Positions 24,579-34,028 of a DNA stretch of 64,000 nt are shown piece by piece. Location of the stretch: the NCBI GenBank assembly GCA_000733355.1, contig JNVV01000028.1, positions 362,239 to 426,238 on the forward strand, in the 5' to 3' direction. Both the position numbers and the translations under genes were made by a program. The notes under the pieces are model-generated. The model searched no databases and was not told where the DNA came from. It saw nothing but the letters and a program-made list of their open reading frames with translations. How positions within the stretch are numbered: position 1 is the stretch's first letter; every line of letters begins with the position of its first letter. Source of the stretch: Falciphora oryzae (lineage: Eukaryota; Ascomycota; Sordariomycetes; Magnaporthales; Magnaporthaceae).

Positions 24579-25857
24579 TCATCAGCGCTCAATCGGCATC
24601 GTCGACGGCGGGTGGGCAGGGGATCCCTATTCAGGGGTATTAATAGACGGGCGATGGCATTAACAGACCCGACAAACCCCGACAGGCAAAGCCCCGTTTG
24701 CAGGTCGTTCTTGTCCACTGGATTACCCATGCCTGATCCAAGGCGGCCCAAAGCATTGAGCTTGGGTTTTCTGCAGCTTTTTCGTTTCCGCGAGTGGAGC
24801 AGCTGCGCGGCAGTTTTGGCGCGACCCTGGACGAACGGCCTGGATTTGTCGAGGCTGAAACCCTTGCCGCCTCCAAACGCAGCAGCGGCTACGGGCCGGG
24901 AAAGCATGTTGCGCACACACCCGCCTCCTCTACGTAATGTGTAGATTGATTCGTTGGTTTTTCTGGGACTTGCTTTTTTCGGGTCGTTGTCTTGCCCCGT
25001 CCACTTGCTGCGGAGCACGACTCTGCTGGAAAGGCTTCTGCATGCGCCGAGCAGGCGTAGGGCTCCCTGGGACTGGGACTGTGTTGAGGGGAAAGGCAAC
25101 CAGAGCTGGGTGGTTTCTGCCGACTTCCAGCCCGAGGAAACAAAGGGAGGGCATGAATATGGTGAAAAACAAACAGCAAATAAAGCCGATACAGACACCA
25201 TACGTGATGATATTACCCGCACCGTAGTAGATCTTTGGTCGGGGATCGACGCTGAGAATCGTGGTCTGGACCAGAGAAAGATGGGATGGCTTGGCAGCTT
25301 GTGAGCTTTCGCAATGGCCAGCTCAACCCGTGCCTGATCAACTCATCGGCGGGATCTTAGGCCAAAAGATGGTGAGCCCATATTCCTATCCCATACCTCA
25401 GCTATAGCATCTCAAGTGTGCTGTATTGTCTGCCAGGCACTGTCCTATAATTCAGGATTATGGGCAGGCCCGTCCTGCACCCAAGAAATCGGGGCAAGAT
25501 AAGCAGCAGCTAATGTGCAGCCTGGGTTGCGCCGGGCCCGATCCAGGGGCAAAGCACGTGTGTGTGCGGGCCGCCATGGAACCCGGGCATGCTGGCGGCC
25601 TTTTCAATCGCGTGGAGATAAGGCAGAGCGCCGGATAGTGGATTTGGCCCGAAATCTCCGGTGGGATTCGGAGCCACCGCTTTTGTAATGGACGTCATCA
25701 ATAGAGCGGCGCCAAACAATGATGAGCAATGCAAAAAATCTTCCACTTCGCCTTAGAAATTAATCATCGTGCATTTTTTCCAATGGCCTCGAGTCGGTAG
25801 TCCAGTCTCCTTTTCCCTACCCCTTGTGCACGCGCTGCCTTCTTTGCAGGGGCCGCC
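21735..25857. other. 4.1-kb divergent spacer with four long homopolymers
   Basis: No supported gene. The spacer separates palI (-) from the MCP2-like gene (+) and holds a 23-A run (22180-22202), a 16-T run (22782-22797), a 27-A run (23127-23153) and a 29-T run (24551-24579). Candidate ORFs are low complexity or change frame across the runs. It may contain long leaders or non-coding transcripts, but I cannot show any. Confidence 0.5.
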
Positions 25858-28361
25858 ATGTTTCCCCATGGCATAGCCCGCCTTCGCAGCGGCGCTGGCG
25901 CCAGCAGCCGCCATGTGCTGCTGTCGCGCTGCACCGCGTCGCCTCTCCCCCGGCGGTTCGTCCACCTGCCGTCCCGGACTCTCAGCTCGATATTGGCGGG
26001 CAGCAGCAGCCGCCCCGTCGCGACGANNNNNNNNNNNNNNNNNNNNNNNNNNNNNNNNNNNNNNNNNNNNNNNNNNNNNNNNNNNNNNNNNNNNNNNNNN
26101 NNNNNNNNNNNNNNNNNNNNNNNNNNNNNNNNNNNNNNNNNNNNNNNNNNNNNNNNNNNNNNNNNNNNNNNNNNNNNNNNNNNNNNNNNNNNNNNNNNNN
26201 NNNNNNNNNNNNNNNNNNNNNNNNNNNNNNNNNNNNNNNNNNNNNNNNNNNNNNNNNNNNNNNNNNNNNNNNNNNNNNNNNNNNNNNNNNNNNNNNNNNN
26301 NNNNNNNNNNNNNNNNNNNNNNNNNNNNNNNNNNNNNNNNNNNNNNNNNNNNNNNNNNNNNNNNNNNNNNNNNNNNNNNNNNNNNNNNNNNNNNNNNNNN
26401 NNNNNNNNNNNNNNNNNNNNNNNNNNNNNNNNNNNNNNNNNNNNNNNNNNNNNNGTCCTGGGCGCGGGCTACGCCGTCGACCGGCAGGTCTGGGCGTCGG
26501 GCGTCGCGCGCTCGCTGCGCACCTTCGCGACGGGGCTGCTGGTCGCGCTGGACTACAAGCTCAACTTCCGGGCCGAGCCGCTGCTGCCCTGGTCGAAAGA
26601 AGCCGCGCCGGTCGAGGACGTGCACCGGCGCAACGCGGAGCGCCTGTCGGGGCTGCTGCACGCCAACGGCGGGCTGTACCTCAAGATCGGCCAGGCCATC
26701 GCCATGCAGAGCGCGCTGCTGCCGGCCGAGTTCCAGAGGATGTTTGCGCGCATGTTTGACGACGCGCCGAGTGTCGGCTGGGCGGAGGTCGAGAAGGTTG
26801 TGCGCGAGGACTTTGGCGGCCGCTCGCCGCAGGAGGTGTTTGGCGTCAGCTTCGCCGGCGTCGAGGGCTTGGGCGTCATGGAGCGCGAGGCCCGGGCCAG
26901 CGCGAGTGTCGCGCAGGTCCACTGGGCGCGCTTGCCTGACGGGAGGGAGGTCGCGATCAAGATACAGAAGCCCGAGATTGCGAAGCAGATCGGGTGGGAT
27001 CTATGGTCGTTCAAGTGAGTATGAACCCGTCCCTGCTGGACTGGCGTAGGGCTATACTGTCTCTGGTCGCGGCCTGGTCAGGTTTATGCGAAAGAGATAG
27101 AAGTGCTAACCGCTGGCTGCATCTCACCTACAGAGTCGTCGCATGGGTGTATACCTGGTGGTTTGAACTGCCATTATACAGCATGGTGCCGTTCGTCACG
27201 GAGCGGCTGGAGCTCGAGACGGACTTTATCAACGAGGCTAAGAACTCGGAGACGATGCGGCGGCTGATCCAAGAAGAGCCGAGCTTGCGCGGGCGCATAT
27301 ACGTGCCTAAGGTTTACGAGGAGCTGAGCTCTAAACGCGTTATGACGACCGAATGGATCGAAGGTGTTCGTCTCTGGGACCGCGACTCCCTAACAAAACC
27401 CTGGTATGGTGGCAACGGCAAAGGCACCCCGGGCGTCAACGGCGCCCCGCTGACGCCCGCGCCCGACATGGCCGCCGTGCGGGCTGAGCTGCGACGCAAC
27501 CCGGACAGCAACCGACTCAAGCCGGAGCGCGAGGGCTGGAGGGGCCGACGCGGCACGGGCGGGCTCGGGCTGTCCAAGAAGGAGGTCATGGGCACCATCA
27601 TCGACCTCTTCTCGGCCCAGATCTTCAAGTTCGGCGTCGTACATTGCGATCCCCACCCAGGCAACATGTTTGTGCGACGCCTGCCCAACGGCAGGGCCGA
27701 GATCGTGCTTATCGACCACGGCCTTTACGTTTACATGTCGGAGACGTTCCGGCGCCAGTACGGCGAGTTCTGGCGCGCGCTTATGACGTTCGACAACGAT
27801 ACCATTACGCGCGTTTGCACCGAATGGGGCATAGGCGGCGCGGACATGTTTGCTAGCGCTACGCTTATGCGCCCGTACGAGGGAGGGGACGGCACGTACC
27901 GGCGCCAGCTGCTGCTGGGCGAGGGCACGGAGCACATGACGGAGCGCGAGCGGCGGGTCGAGACGCAGCGGCGCATGAAGCAGGCGGTGCGCGACATGCT
28001 GGCCGACGAGGAGCGGTGGCCAAAGGAGCTGGTTTTTATCGGACGGAACATGCGTATCGTCCAGGGCAACAACCAGCTCATGGGCTCGCCGGTAAACCGC
28101 GTCAAGGTCATGGGCCAGTGGGCCAGCCGCAGCCTGGTCGAGGACCGGGGCCGGCCGTGGCGCGAGAGGCTGGCGGCCGCGTGGAGGCACTACGTGGTGC
28201 TGCAGTCGGTCCTGGCCGTCTCGGACGTGCTCTTCTACTTCTTCAAGATCCGCCAACTGCTCGGCCTCGGCGGGGGCATGGAGGACGAGGTCGAGGCCAG
28301 GATGAAGAAGATGGCGAGCGAGTACGGCGTCGAGCTGCAGCATGACGTGTTCCAGGGGTGA
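25858..28361 (+). CDS. MCP2: Mitochondrial ABC1/ADCK atypical kinase, MCP2-like (interrupted by gap)
   Basis: ATG at 25858 in a CCGCCATG context. Exon 1 runs to 27014 and contains the 26027-26454 gap; exon 2 is 27134-28361 after a 119-nt intron. If the gap length is right and intron-free, the product is about 794 residues. The Arg-rich start is a plausible mitochondrial presequence. Family marks: YLKIGQAIAMQ (KxGQ motif), MFDDAP, ASASVAQVHWA (Ala-rich nucleotide loop), VAIKIQKP, FINEAKNSE, VVHCDPHPGNMF (catalytic loop) and LIDHGLYV (metal-binding DxG variant). The yeast relative Mcp2 acts in mitochondrial lipid homeostasis. An insert of about 50 residues (about 27430-27560) with Pro/Arg-rich sequence separates two conserved blocks. 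Confidence 0.88.
26027..26454. other. Assembly gap (428 N)
   Basis: Run of N inside exon 1 of the MCP2-like gene. The missing sequence should encode the transmembrane and pre-kinase region; an intron inside it cannot be excluded. Confidence 1.
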
Positions 28362-28993
28362 GAGCGGCGAGTGGGCTGTCTTTTTGGCCCTGCCCTGTCC
28401 TGCCTATATTGCCCTGGCTGCCCCGACAGAGCGGGCGGAACAGCTCGCCGGCTGTCATCGGAGTGGTAGGGCCGTGGCTTGGTGGCTAGGGGCTATGGCA
28501 GCCTGCTCCACTCTACGATCTATGCCGGATAGGGGGTTCTAGACTCCCGGGATGCGATGTTTGTTGTAAGATATATGCTAGAGGCGCTGATATCATGGTT
28601 CTGCGCATATAGACGGAGAGGCGGCGTCTAGGTGCATTTCTATGGACTGGTCCAAGGGTCGATCGATACCGAGAAAAACAGGGAGGACACGGGCTCGTAG
28701 ATAGAGCTTGCATGGCTTGGTTTTTCTGTTCATAATAAAGGAAAGACCCAGCTCAACAACCAGATTGGTGCCTGCCTAATGGATGTTGGGACCTGAATCT
28801 CCGAGAACCTTTTGCCTATTGTTGGTCCTGAGCTGCAGCTGAAGGTGCCCTGCAACTGGGCAGGAGCGAGGGATGGTCAGAGGTATGGACCCCACGGAAA
28901 TCTAGCGGCTCTACCTCCCGTCGTTTCTTTCCCATCGTCTTTTGCCTCAATTGCTCAAATCTTCAACGCATCGGTTCCGTCTCCAGCGGCAAC
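28362..28993. other. Spacer before the accessory region
   Basis: 3' flank of the MCP2-like gene and promoter of the kinase-like gene; no gene seen. Confidence 0.55.
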
Positions 28994-30016
28994 ATGGACC
29001 GAAGCGACGAAGCGATATGGCTGCAAGGCACGAGGGTCCGCGATGGGCGGCATGGGCCGGTCTTCGTGGCTGTGGAGGAGAGGTTCGGACAAGAGTTTTC
29101 GGCAGAGCACCTTGACCTAGACGAGCCCGCTTTGGAGAAGGCGGTTGCGCGGCTCGATAGGATGCTCGAGGACCGGCTCAAGAACGCCGAGCCCGAGGAG
29201 CAGCCCAAGAACGGCAAGCCCAAGAACAGCAAGCCCGGGAACGGCAAGCCCGAGAACGGCAAGCTCGAGAACGGCGAGCCCGAGGACCAGCCCGAGGACG
29301 ACGAGCCCGGCTACGCTGTTGCGGCCTGCGCTGGGTACATTCGTCGGGACGACAAGGTTTATCTGCTCACCGAATGCAATCTCTACTACGGCAATTCGTT
29401 CTCCGCCTGGATGAAATCCATCACCGCCGATGGCATCCGTCGTCTTGAAACGAACGTCGTGCGCATATGGCTCGCCCGCCTGGCCCGCGGGCTCGAGCGA
29501 TTGTACGCAGACCGGGGCCTGACGGTGGTGTTCCTCGACGCCAAGCATCTCTCGATGGACAGGTTCATGCTCCCCCAGATCGAAGCCCCCATCCTCGACA
29601 TCACCGTCACGGGGCGGCCGTTCCTGCCCACGGCCCTGACGCTGCCCGAGATCGTGCTGGCCAGCGGCTGCGACGACGACAGCCTGCGCAAGGCGGACGT
29701 GTGGCTGCTCGGCATCGTCGCGGCCCAGCTGCTGTCGGGCAGGCTCGACCTCGTCCCGGACTACGCCGCCGCCACCTCGGTCGGGGCGCGGATCATGGCG
29801 CGCGATTATGCGGGCGACGACGCGCTGGGCATCATCCTGCCCGACTACAAGGAGTACGAGAACCTGGCCGGCGGCTCGCTTGCGCTGAACTTCCTGAAGC
29901 GGTGCCTGACTGTCGACCCCAAGAAGCGGCCGAGCATCTCGGAGCTGCGCAAGCATACGTTCCTGGCCGGGGGGGAATCGGAGAGATCGCAGGATGGAGT
30001 GAAGCTGCCACATTAG
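28994..30016 (+). CDS. Divergent protein-kinase-like protein, probable pseudokinase
   Basis: Single open exon, 340 residues, real ATG in an AACATGG context. The C-terminal half has kinase C-lobe features: DVWLLGIVAAQLLSG (DxWSLG-like, subdomain IX) and LNFLKRCLTVDPKKRPSISELRKHTFL (subdomain XI). LARGLERLYADRGLTVVFLDAKHLSMD sits where the HRD catalytic loop should be, but HRD is absent, and no DFG, glycine loop or VAIK lysine is visible. Residues about 60-105 are a charged low-complexity run of Lys-Pro/Glu-Asn units (NGKPENGKLENGEPE). It lies at the edge of a HET/NLR-rich accessory region. The kinase-fold assignment is moderate; catalytic activity looks unlikely. An unseen upstream exon cannot be excluded. 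Confidence 0.6.
   Translation: MDRSDEAIWLQGTRVRDGRHGPVFVAVEERFGQEFSAEHLDLDEPALEKAVARLDRMLEDRLKNAEPEEQPKNGKPKNSKPGNGKPENGKLENGEPEDQPEDDEPGYAVAACAGYIRRDDKVYLLTECNLYYGNSFSAWMKSITADGIRRLETNVVRIWLARLARGLERLYADRGLTVVFLDAKHLSMDRFMLPQIEAPILDITVTGRPFLPTALTLPEIVLASGCDDDSLRKADVWLLGIVAAQLLSGRLDLVPDYAAATSVGARIMARDYAGDDALGIILPDYKEYENLAGGSLALNFLKRCLTVDPKKRPSISELRKHTFLAGGESERSQDGVKLPH
29190..29310 (+). repeat. Coding minisatellite (Lys-Pro/Asn-Gly units)
   Basis: About seven imperfect 9-15 bp units of the AACGGCAAGCCCGAG type inside the kinase-like gene, all in frame. They encode alternating NGKPE/NGKPK-like pentads. Confidence 0.7.
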
Positions 30017-30143
30017 GAAAGCTGCCTCGCACAGGCGTTTCCAAATTCACTGCGTGGTGTTTGCTCCACAGCGGCAGTCCCATTGAGGTGGGACCCAGGA
30101 TCGAAACATGTTAGATGTGGCTGTCCCGGGAAGCAGAAGGGGA

Positions 30144-30548
30144 AAAAGCATCATGATCGTACTTTAGGGGGTTGTGGCGAAGATAATGTGCCCGGTTCCG
30201 GCCACGGCGTCGGTTCATGCCGAAGGGAAGGTTTGATGTGGTGCGAGGCGTCCTCGTGGATTTTATTCAGCAGCATCATAGCATAAGCCTCGCAGAGGAT
30301 ACGCAACAATAGATATTCTCGATGTATGTGCATATAGAGGTACCCAGCAGGGGCAAGTTTACCTTCAGAGCTCCGCAGTCGTTGCCGTCGAGACCCATTG
30401 TCAGTGCGGCGAGCATGAGCGAGCGTGCAGCACAGCATAGACGGTGCAAGAGGCTCAAACCACATGATTTCGACCTGCCGGGTCTCGGGAGGGGAAAGGT
30501 TACATCCTATCGCAGGCCGTTCCATGGCTCGACGGGGCCACCCCCATT
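30144..30548 (+). repeat. Dispersed repeat A, copy 1
   Basis: About 400 bp matching 33728-34028 in the same orientation. Shared landmarks include GGTTCATGCCGAA, GTGGTGCGAGGCGTCCTCGT, GATACGCAACAATAGATATT and CCCATTGTCAGTGCGGCGAG. Copy 1 carries a segment of about 35 bp that copy 2 lacks (after CCCAGCAG). Most mismatches I can align are C/T or G/A. In copy 2 the repeat runs into a HET-domain relic; here homology ends after CGACGGGGCCACC. Confidence 0.75.
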
Positions 30549-30755
30549 GCGCTCGACGGTGGAAACTAAGAGGGCCAGCCAGAACCGGTTTCAAGCATCC
30601 CCCCCCTTAATTATATCGCCACTTTTAGCATCACAAACTTACTTAACAAGTACTGCGTCCTCACCGTGCGATTAAACCTCGGATCCTCATCTAACACGTC
30701 AAAAATCACCTTCGGCTCGGTCACTGGCCTTTTAAACCTCCCCACAGCCTTACTG

Positions 30756-31106
30756 CTAGGCCGGCATTCCTCCTCGGCGCCGGGCGCCACTCGCCGCTAA
30801 GAAAATCAAATACCACTGGCAGCAGCTGCCCGCACGTAACGACCCGGCTTTGACGGGCCCATACACGTTGAACGTCGCCGGCTCCGTTGTGCCCCGCACG
30901 GCCTCGAACACTGGCTCGATTTTATCCGTCCCGGACCGCCAGTTTGTGAACTGGTCCGGGTAGCGATCGATATACTGCACCGGCCCGACGACCGATGCCC
31001 ACGACCATGAAGGTGGCGTCCCGTCAATGGTGCAATATGAGGCACCTGAGCACTGGCAGGGTAGAATCCGAACTGAAAAGAAGTGTTCCTTTATAAATGG
31101 CACCAC
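30756..31106 (-). pseudogene. HET-domain protein remnant (C-terminal part)
   Basis: Open segment containing PSWSWASVVGPVQYID, the PSWSWAS motif typical of the region after the HET domain in fungal heterokaryon-incompatibility-like proteins. No HET domain core is joined to it on this strand, and the frame closes shortly on both sides. I read it as an orphan 3' fragment. Confidence 0.6.
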
Positions 31107-31167
31107 GCTATCTCCCTTGCCGCTAAACCCTCACTTAGCCAGACTGGCTTTTCCGATTTCTTCCACC

Positions 31168-32856
31168 TTATTTAGAGCGGGCCCTTGGCGTGTTCTGCCG
31201 GTCGTCCAGCTCAATCCCTGCTCGCTTTGCCGTAAAGGGGGAGCTTGAGGTTAACAGCGGAATAAGCGTGTCGAGAAATGAAATGCCGCCTAGAATGGCA
31301 AACCCAATACCCAGCTTCGCACTGACCGACAGCGAACTTGCGGTGCTCAGCTTCCAAATCGGCACGGCCAGGATCGAAAATGAACCAAGTATCCCGATGC
31401 CCTCCGTCATGGCCTTGAACCACGGGCGGACCCTGCGCTCGTCGCTGCGCTCGTTTAAAGCCCCACTCAGAGTACTGAGAGGGACGCTGACTGCGCCGAC
31501 GGACACGCCAATCTTGGCCGCATCTGACAGGGAACTAGTAAACAGCTTCCATAGCGCGATGCCCAGCGCCGAACAGAGGGCTGCCGTGGCCCCCATCTGC
31601 TAGGGTGGCGATCAGAAAGCGATGGGCGAGGCTCTCCTTAGGCGTCGAAATTTCGGGATAGAAGACGGGGTGGGCGATTGAACCACCAAAGATCGGGTTG
31701 GTCGCGATGCGATACCATGCCGGGGTGGCGAAAGCCGGGATCCCAATGACGCCTAGCGCCAGCCCGATCTTGGAGTCGACGGGCAGTGCACTTGTGGCCA
31801 GAGCCCAGAGGGCCACGCCGGTGCCAGCAAAAAAAGCAGCCACGACGGCGTGCTGAGCCGGGCGCAGATCGCGACGTAGCTTCGACAGCACGCCGCCACA
31901 GTGCGCCCGCAGCAGCGGCAGCATCACCAGCAGACTCACGCTAATGCCGATCTTGGCGTCGTCGGTACGGGGCATGGTGGCGGCAAGCCAGAAGGCTACA
32001 CCTAGTGCGGCGTATAAGGCGACGGTGGCGAGGGCCGGCAGCTGAGACCGGAGCACCTGCGCCCAGCGGCGCGTGCGGACATCGAGCATGTCCCGGCCCA
32101 GGCGGCGGATTGTTTTGGGCGTCTGGTAAGCGGCGGCGACCAGCGGGCGGCGGAACCGGATGGAATACGTCAAGGCGGTGACGCCAGTTGAGATGGCCAC
32201 CCACATGCCCACGGTCAGCTTCTGATCGAACTCGACGATGTTCATGCCAAAAAGCCCCGAGACAAATGTTGGCGGGATGAAGAAGAAGGCCAGGTTAGTG
32301 AGTCGCGTCACGGCCTCGGTCTGCTCGATGGCCCGCTCACTTTCGAGGATGCTCATGGTCGACATGAGCACTTGGTACGTGCCCTCAAGCCGCCGCATCG
32401 TAGCTTCGAGCCGCTTCTCCGACCTTTTTAGGGCTCGATCCCGCGTGAACGTGCGTGACTGTGAGGACGATGCGGCAATTGTTGAGAGGGGGAGCGAGAT
32501 CAAAGATGCAATCATTTCCGATTGGTGGAAGAGATGGTTCCTCCACCTCGGAGGGAAGTCTCTCCAGCTTTGAGGGATGTTCAGGCCCTTCTCCATGGAC
32601 AGTTCGATATCGTCCAGAGCCTTGCTGATGCTCGTGAGGAACTTGGTCTGGTCCTCGACGACAATCTTTACCATGACGTCAGTGATGGCCTCGATGATTC
32701 TGTTATGATCAGGCGTCATTTTGGTAGCCTTGAGGATGCCGATGAACCTTTCGAGGTAGCTGTTGTCGTCCTGGAATGCCGCGTCACACTCAGGCTTCCG
32801 CTTAGCGTTGCCGCCGTTCCAAAAAATCGTAGCGGACTTTGCTGATGCGATGTTGC
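31168..32856 (-). CDS. CorA-like membrane protein with four C-terminal membrane repeats (5' end unresolved, possible frameshift)
   Basis: The longest open frame is 31535-32856, starting after a strong acceptor (CCCCCCCAG, pyrimidine-rich). It opens NIASAKSATIFWN, then PECDAAFQDDNSYLERF, MTPDHNRIIEAITDVMVKIVVEDQTKFL and a coiled region. LAFFFIPPTFVSGLFGMNI follows, with the GMN motif of CorA-type Mg2+ channels. The C-terminus then has units of about 50-80 residues with the pattern A-h-G-h-A/h-W-x-h-x-T ... D/S-A-K-h-G. Two are in the first frame; two more (ALGIALWKLF..., ILAVPIWKLS...) are in a second frame at 31168-31596. Joining needs a frame change near 31595, either an indel or an unrecognised intron. 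The upstream exon is unclear; a candidate leader lies at 32860-33069. Transport activity is inferred only. Confidence 0.6.
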
Positions 32857-33119
32857 CTGGGGGGGGGAGGAGGAGAGAGAGAGAGGGGGGGGCAAGGCCT
32901 CTATCGCAGGGTCAGGGATATTTGGCAGAACTAGGCTGGCAACGGAAGACTGGCGGGTAATGACGCCTAGTCGTTCCATGCGTTCAATGCTGGCCTCGAT
33001 AGCCGAATACGAGTGCTCCGCGTCCGAAGGCGACCTCTCCGGCGAATTGATGTTGCCCGGAGTTTGCACAGAACCTGAAGGCGTTGTTGAGCCCGCAATG
33101 GCATCGATGGCTGCAAAAG

Positions 33120-33476
33120 CTAGATGCCCGCCTGGGCGGTGGCGATGCCGGGGAGCGGCAAGGGTAGCCGCTCTGGGCGAGGACGGACCTGTCGCGGCGG
33201 TCGCGCGTGAAGGCGTGCGCGAGCGCCGGCGTCGGCGCGGACCGAGGCCGAGGCGGCGCCGGCCAGGCCCGTCAGCTGGCGCCAGTTGGAGCCGAGCGAG
33301 AGGGTGTGGGCGTCGCTGGTGCGCGGGTCGCGCCAGGCCAGGCGGGCGGTGGCGCCGCGCACGGCCTCCTCGTGGCTGGCCCAGGGCTTCTCGGTGGCCG
33401 AGGCCGGGCCCTCCACCGACAGGCGCGGGTCCGGGTCGCCGTTGATCGGGGTCGGGAAGGCGGCATCCTTTAGCAA
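33120..33476 (-). other. GC-rich open segment, unidentified
   Basis: An open frame on the minus strand reads DPRLSVEGPASATEKPWASHEEAVRG and LGSNWRQLTGLAGAASAS. Composition is gene-like but I recognise no family. It lies directly upstream of the CorA-like gene and directly beside the candidate MITE, so it may be a broken upstream exon or a separate relic. Confidence 0.3.
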
Positions 33477-33481
33477 CCGTT

Positions 33482-33723
33482 TAGTGGCCCACCCCGCTAT
33501 AAAATTTGCCTGTATTTTTTATCCGCGTTTGCAGCTGCATAACTATTTTATATAATATGAAAATGTTAATCCGCATTTAAAAAAAAAAAAAAGTATTTTT
33601 TTTTTGCATTTATTTATCATTTCCTTTTTCTCTTCAATTTGTAGTATTTTTCTTTATATTTTTAAATGCAATTTGAAAAGGTACTATTTTGGTGTAAATC
33701 ATTGTGGGGTGGGCGGACTTTTA
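33482..33723. mobile_element. Candidate MITE (AT-rich, imperfect terminal inverted repeats)
   Basis: An AT-rich island of about 240 bp in GC-rich surroundings. The left end reads TTA-GTGGCCCACCCC (33481-33495). The reverse complement of the right end reads TTAAAAGTCCGCCCACCCC (33723 leftwards), sharing GCCCACCCC, and both ends are flanked by TTA. No coding capacity. Length, AT-rich interior and TA-containing flanks fit a Tc1/mariner (Fot1-like) MITE, but the inverted repeats are short and imperfect. Confidence 0.42.
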
Positions 33724-33727
33724 ATCG

Positions 33728-34028
33728 AGAACTTTAAAGGGTTGCAGCGAAAATAACGTGCCAGGTTCTGGCCACGACGTCGGTTCATGCCGAAAAAGAG
33801 GTTTGGTGTGGTGCGAGGCGTCCTCGTAGCTTTTATTTAGCAACGTCGTAGCGCGAACCTCGTAAAGGATACGCAACAATAGATATTTTCGATGTATGTG
33901 CATACAGAGGTACCCAGCAGTGCCGTCAAGACCCATTGTCAGTGCGGCGAGCATGAGCGAGTGGGGACACATGCAGGGGGAAGGGTTACATCCCATCGCA
34001 GACCGTTCTATGGCTCGACGGGGCCACC
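33728..34028 (+). repeat. Dispersed repeat A, copy 2
   Basis: Second copy of the repeat at 30144-30548, same orientation, lacking an internal segment of about 35 bp. It is followed without break by the HET-domain relic, so repeat A is probably the 5' part of a duplicated HET-type gene. Confidence 0.75.
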
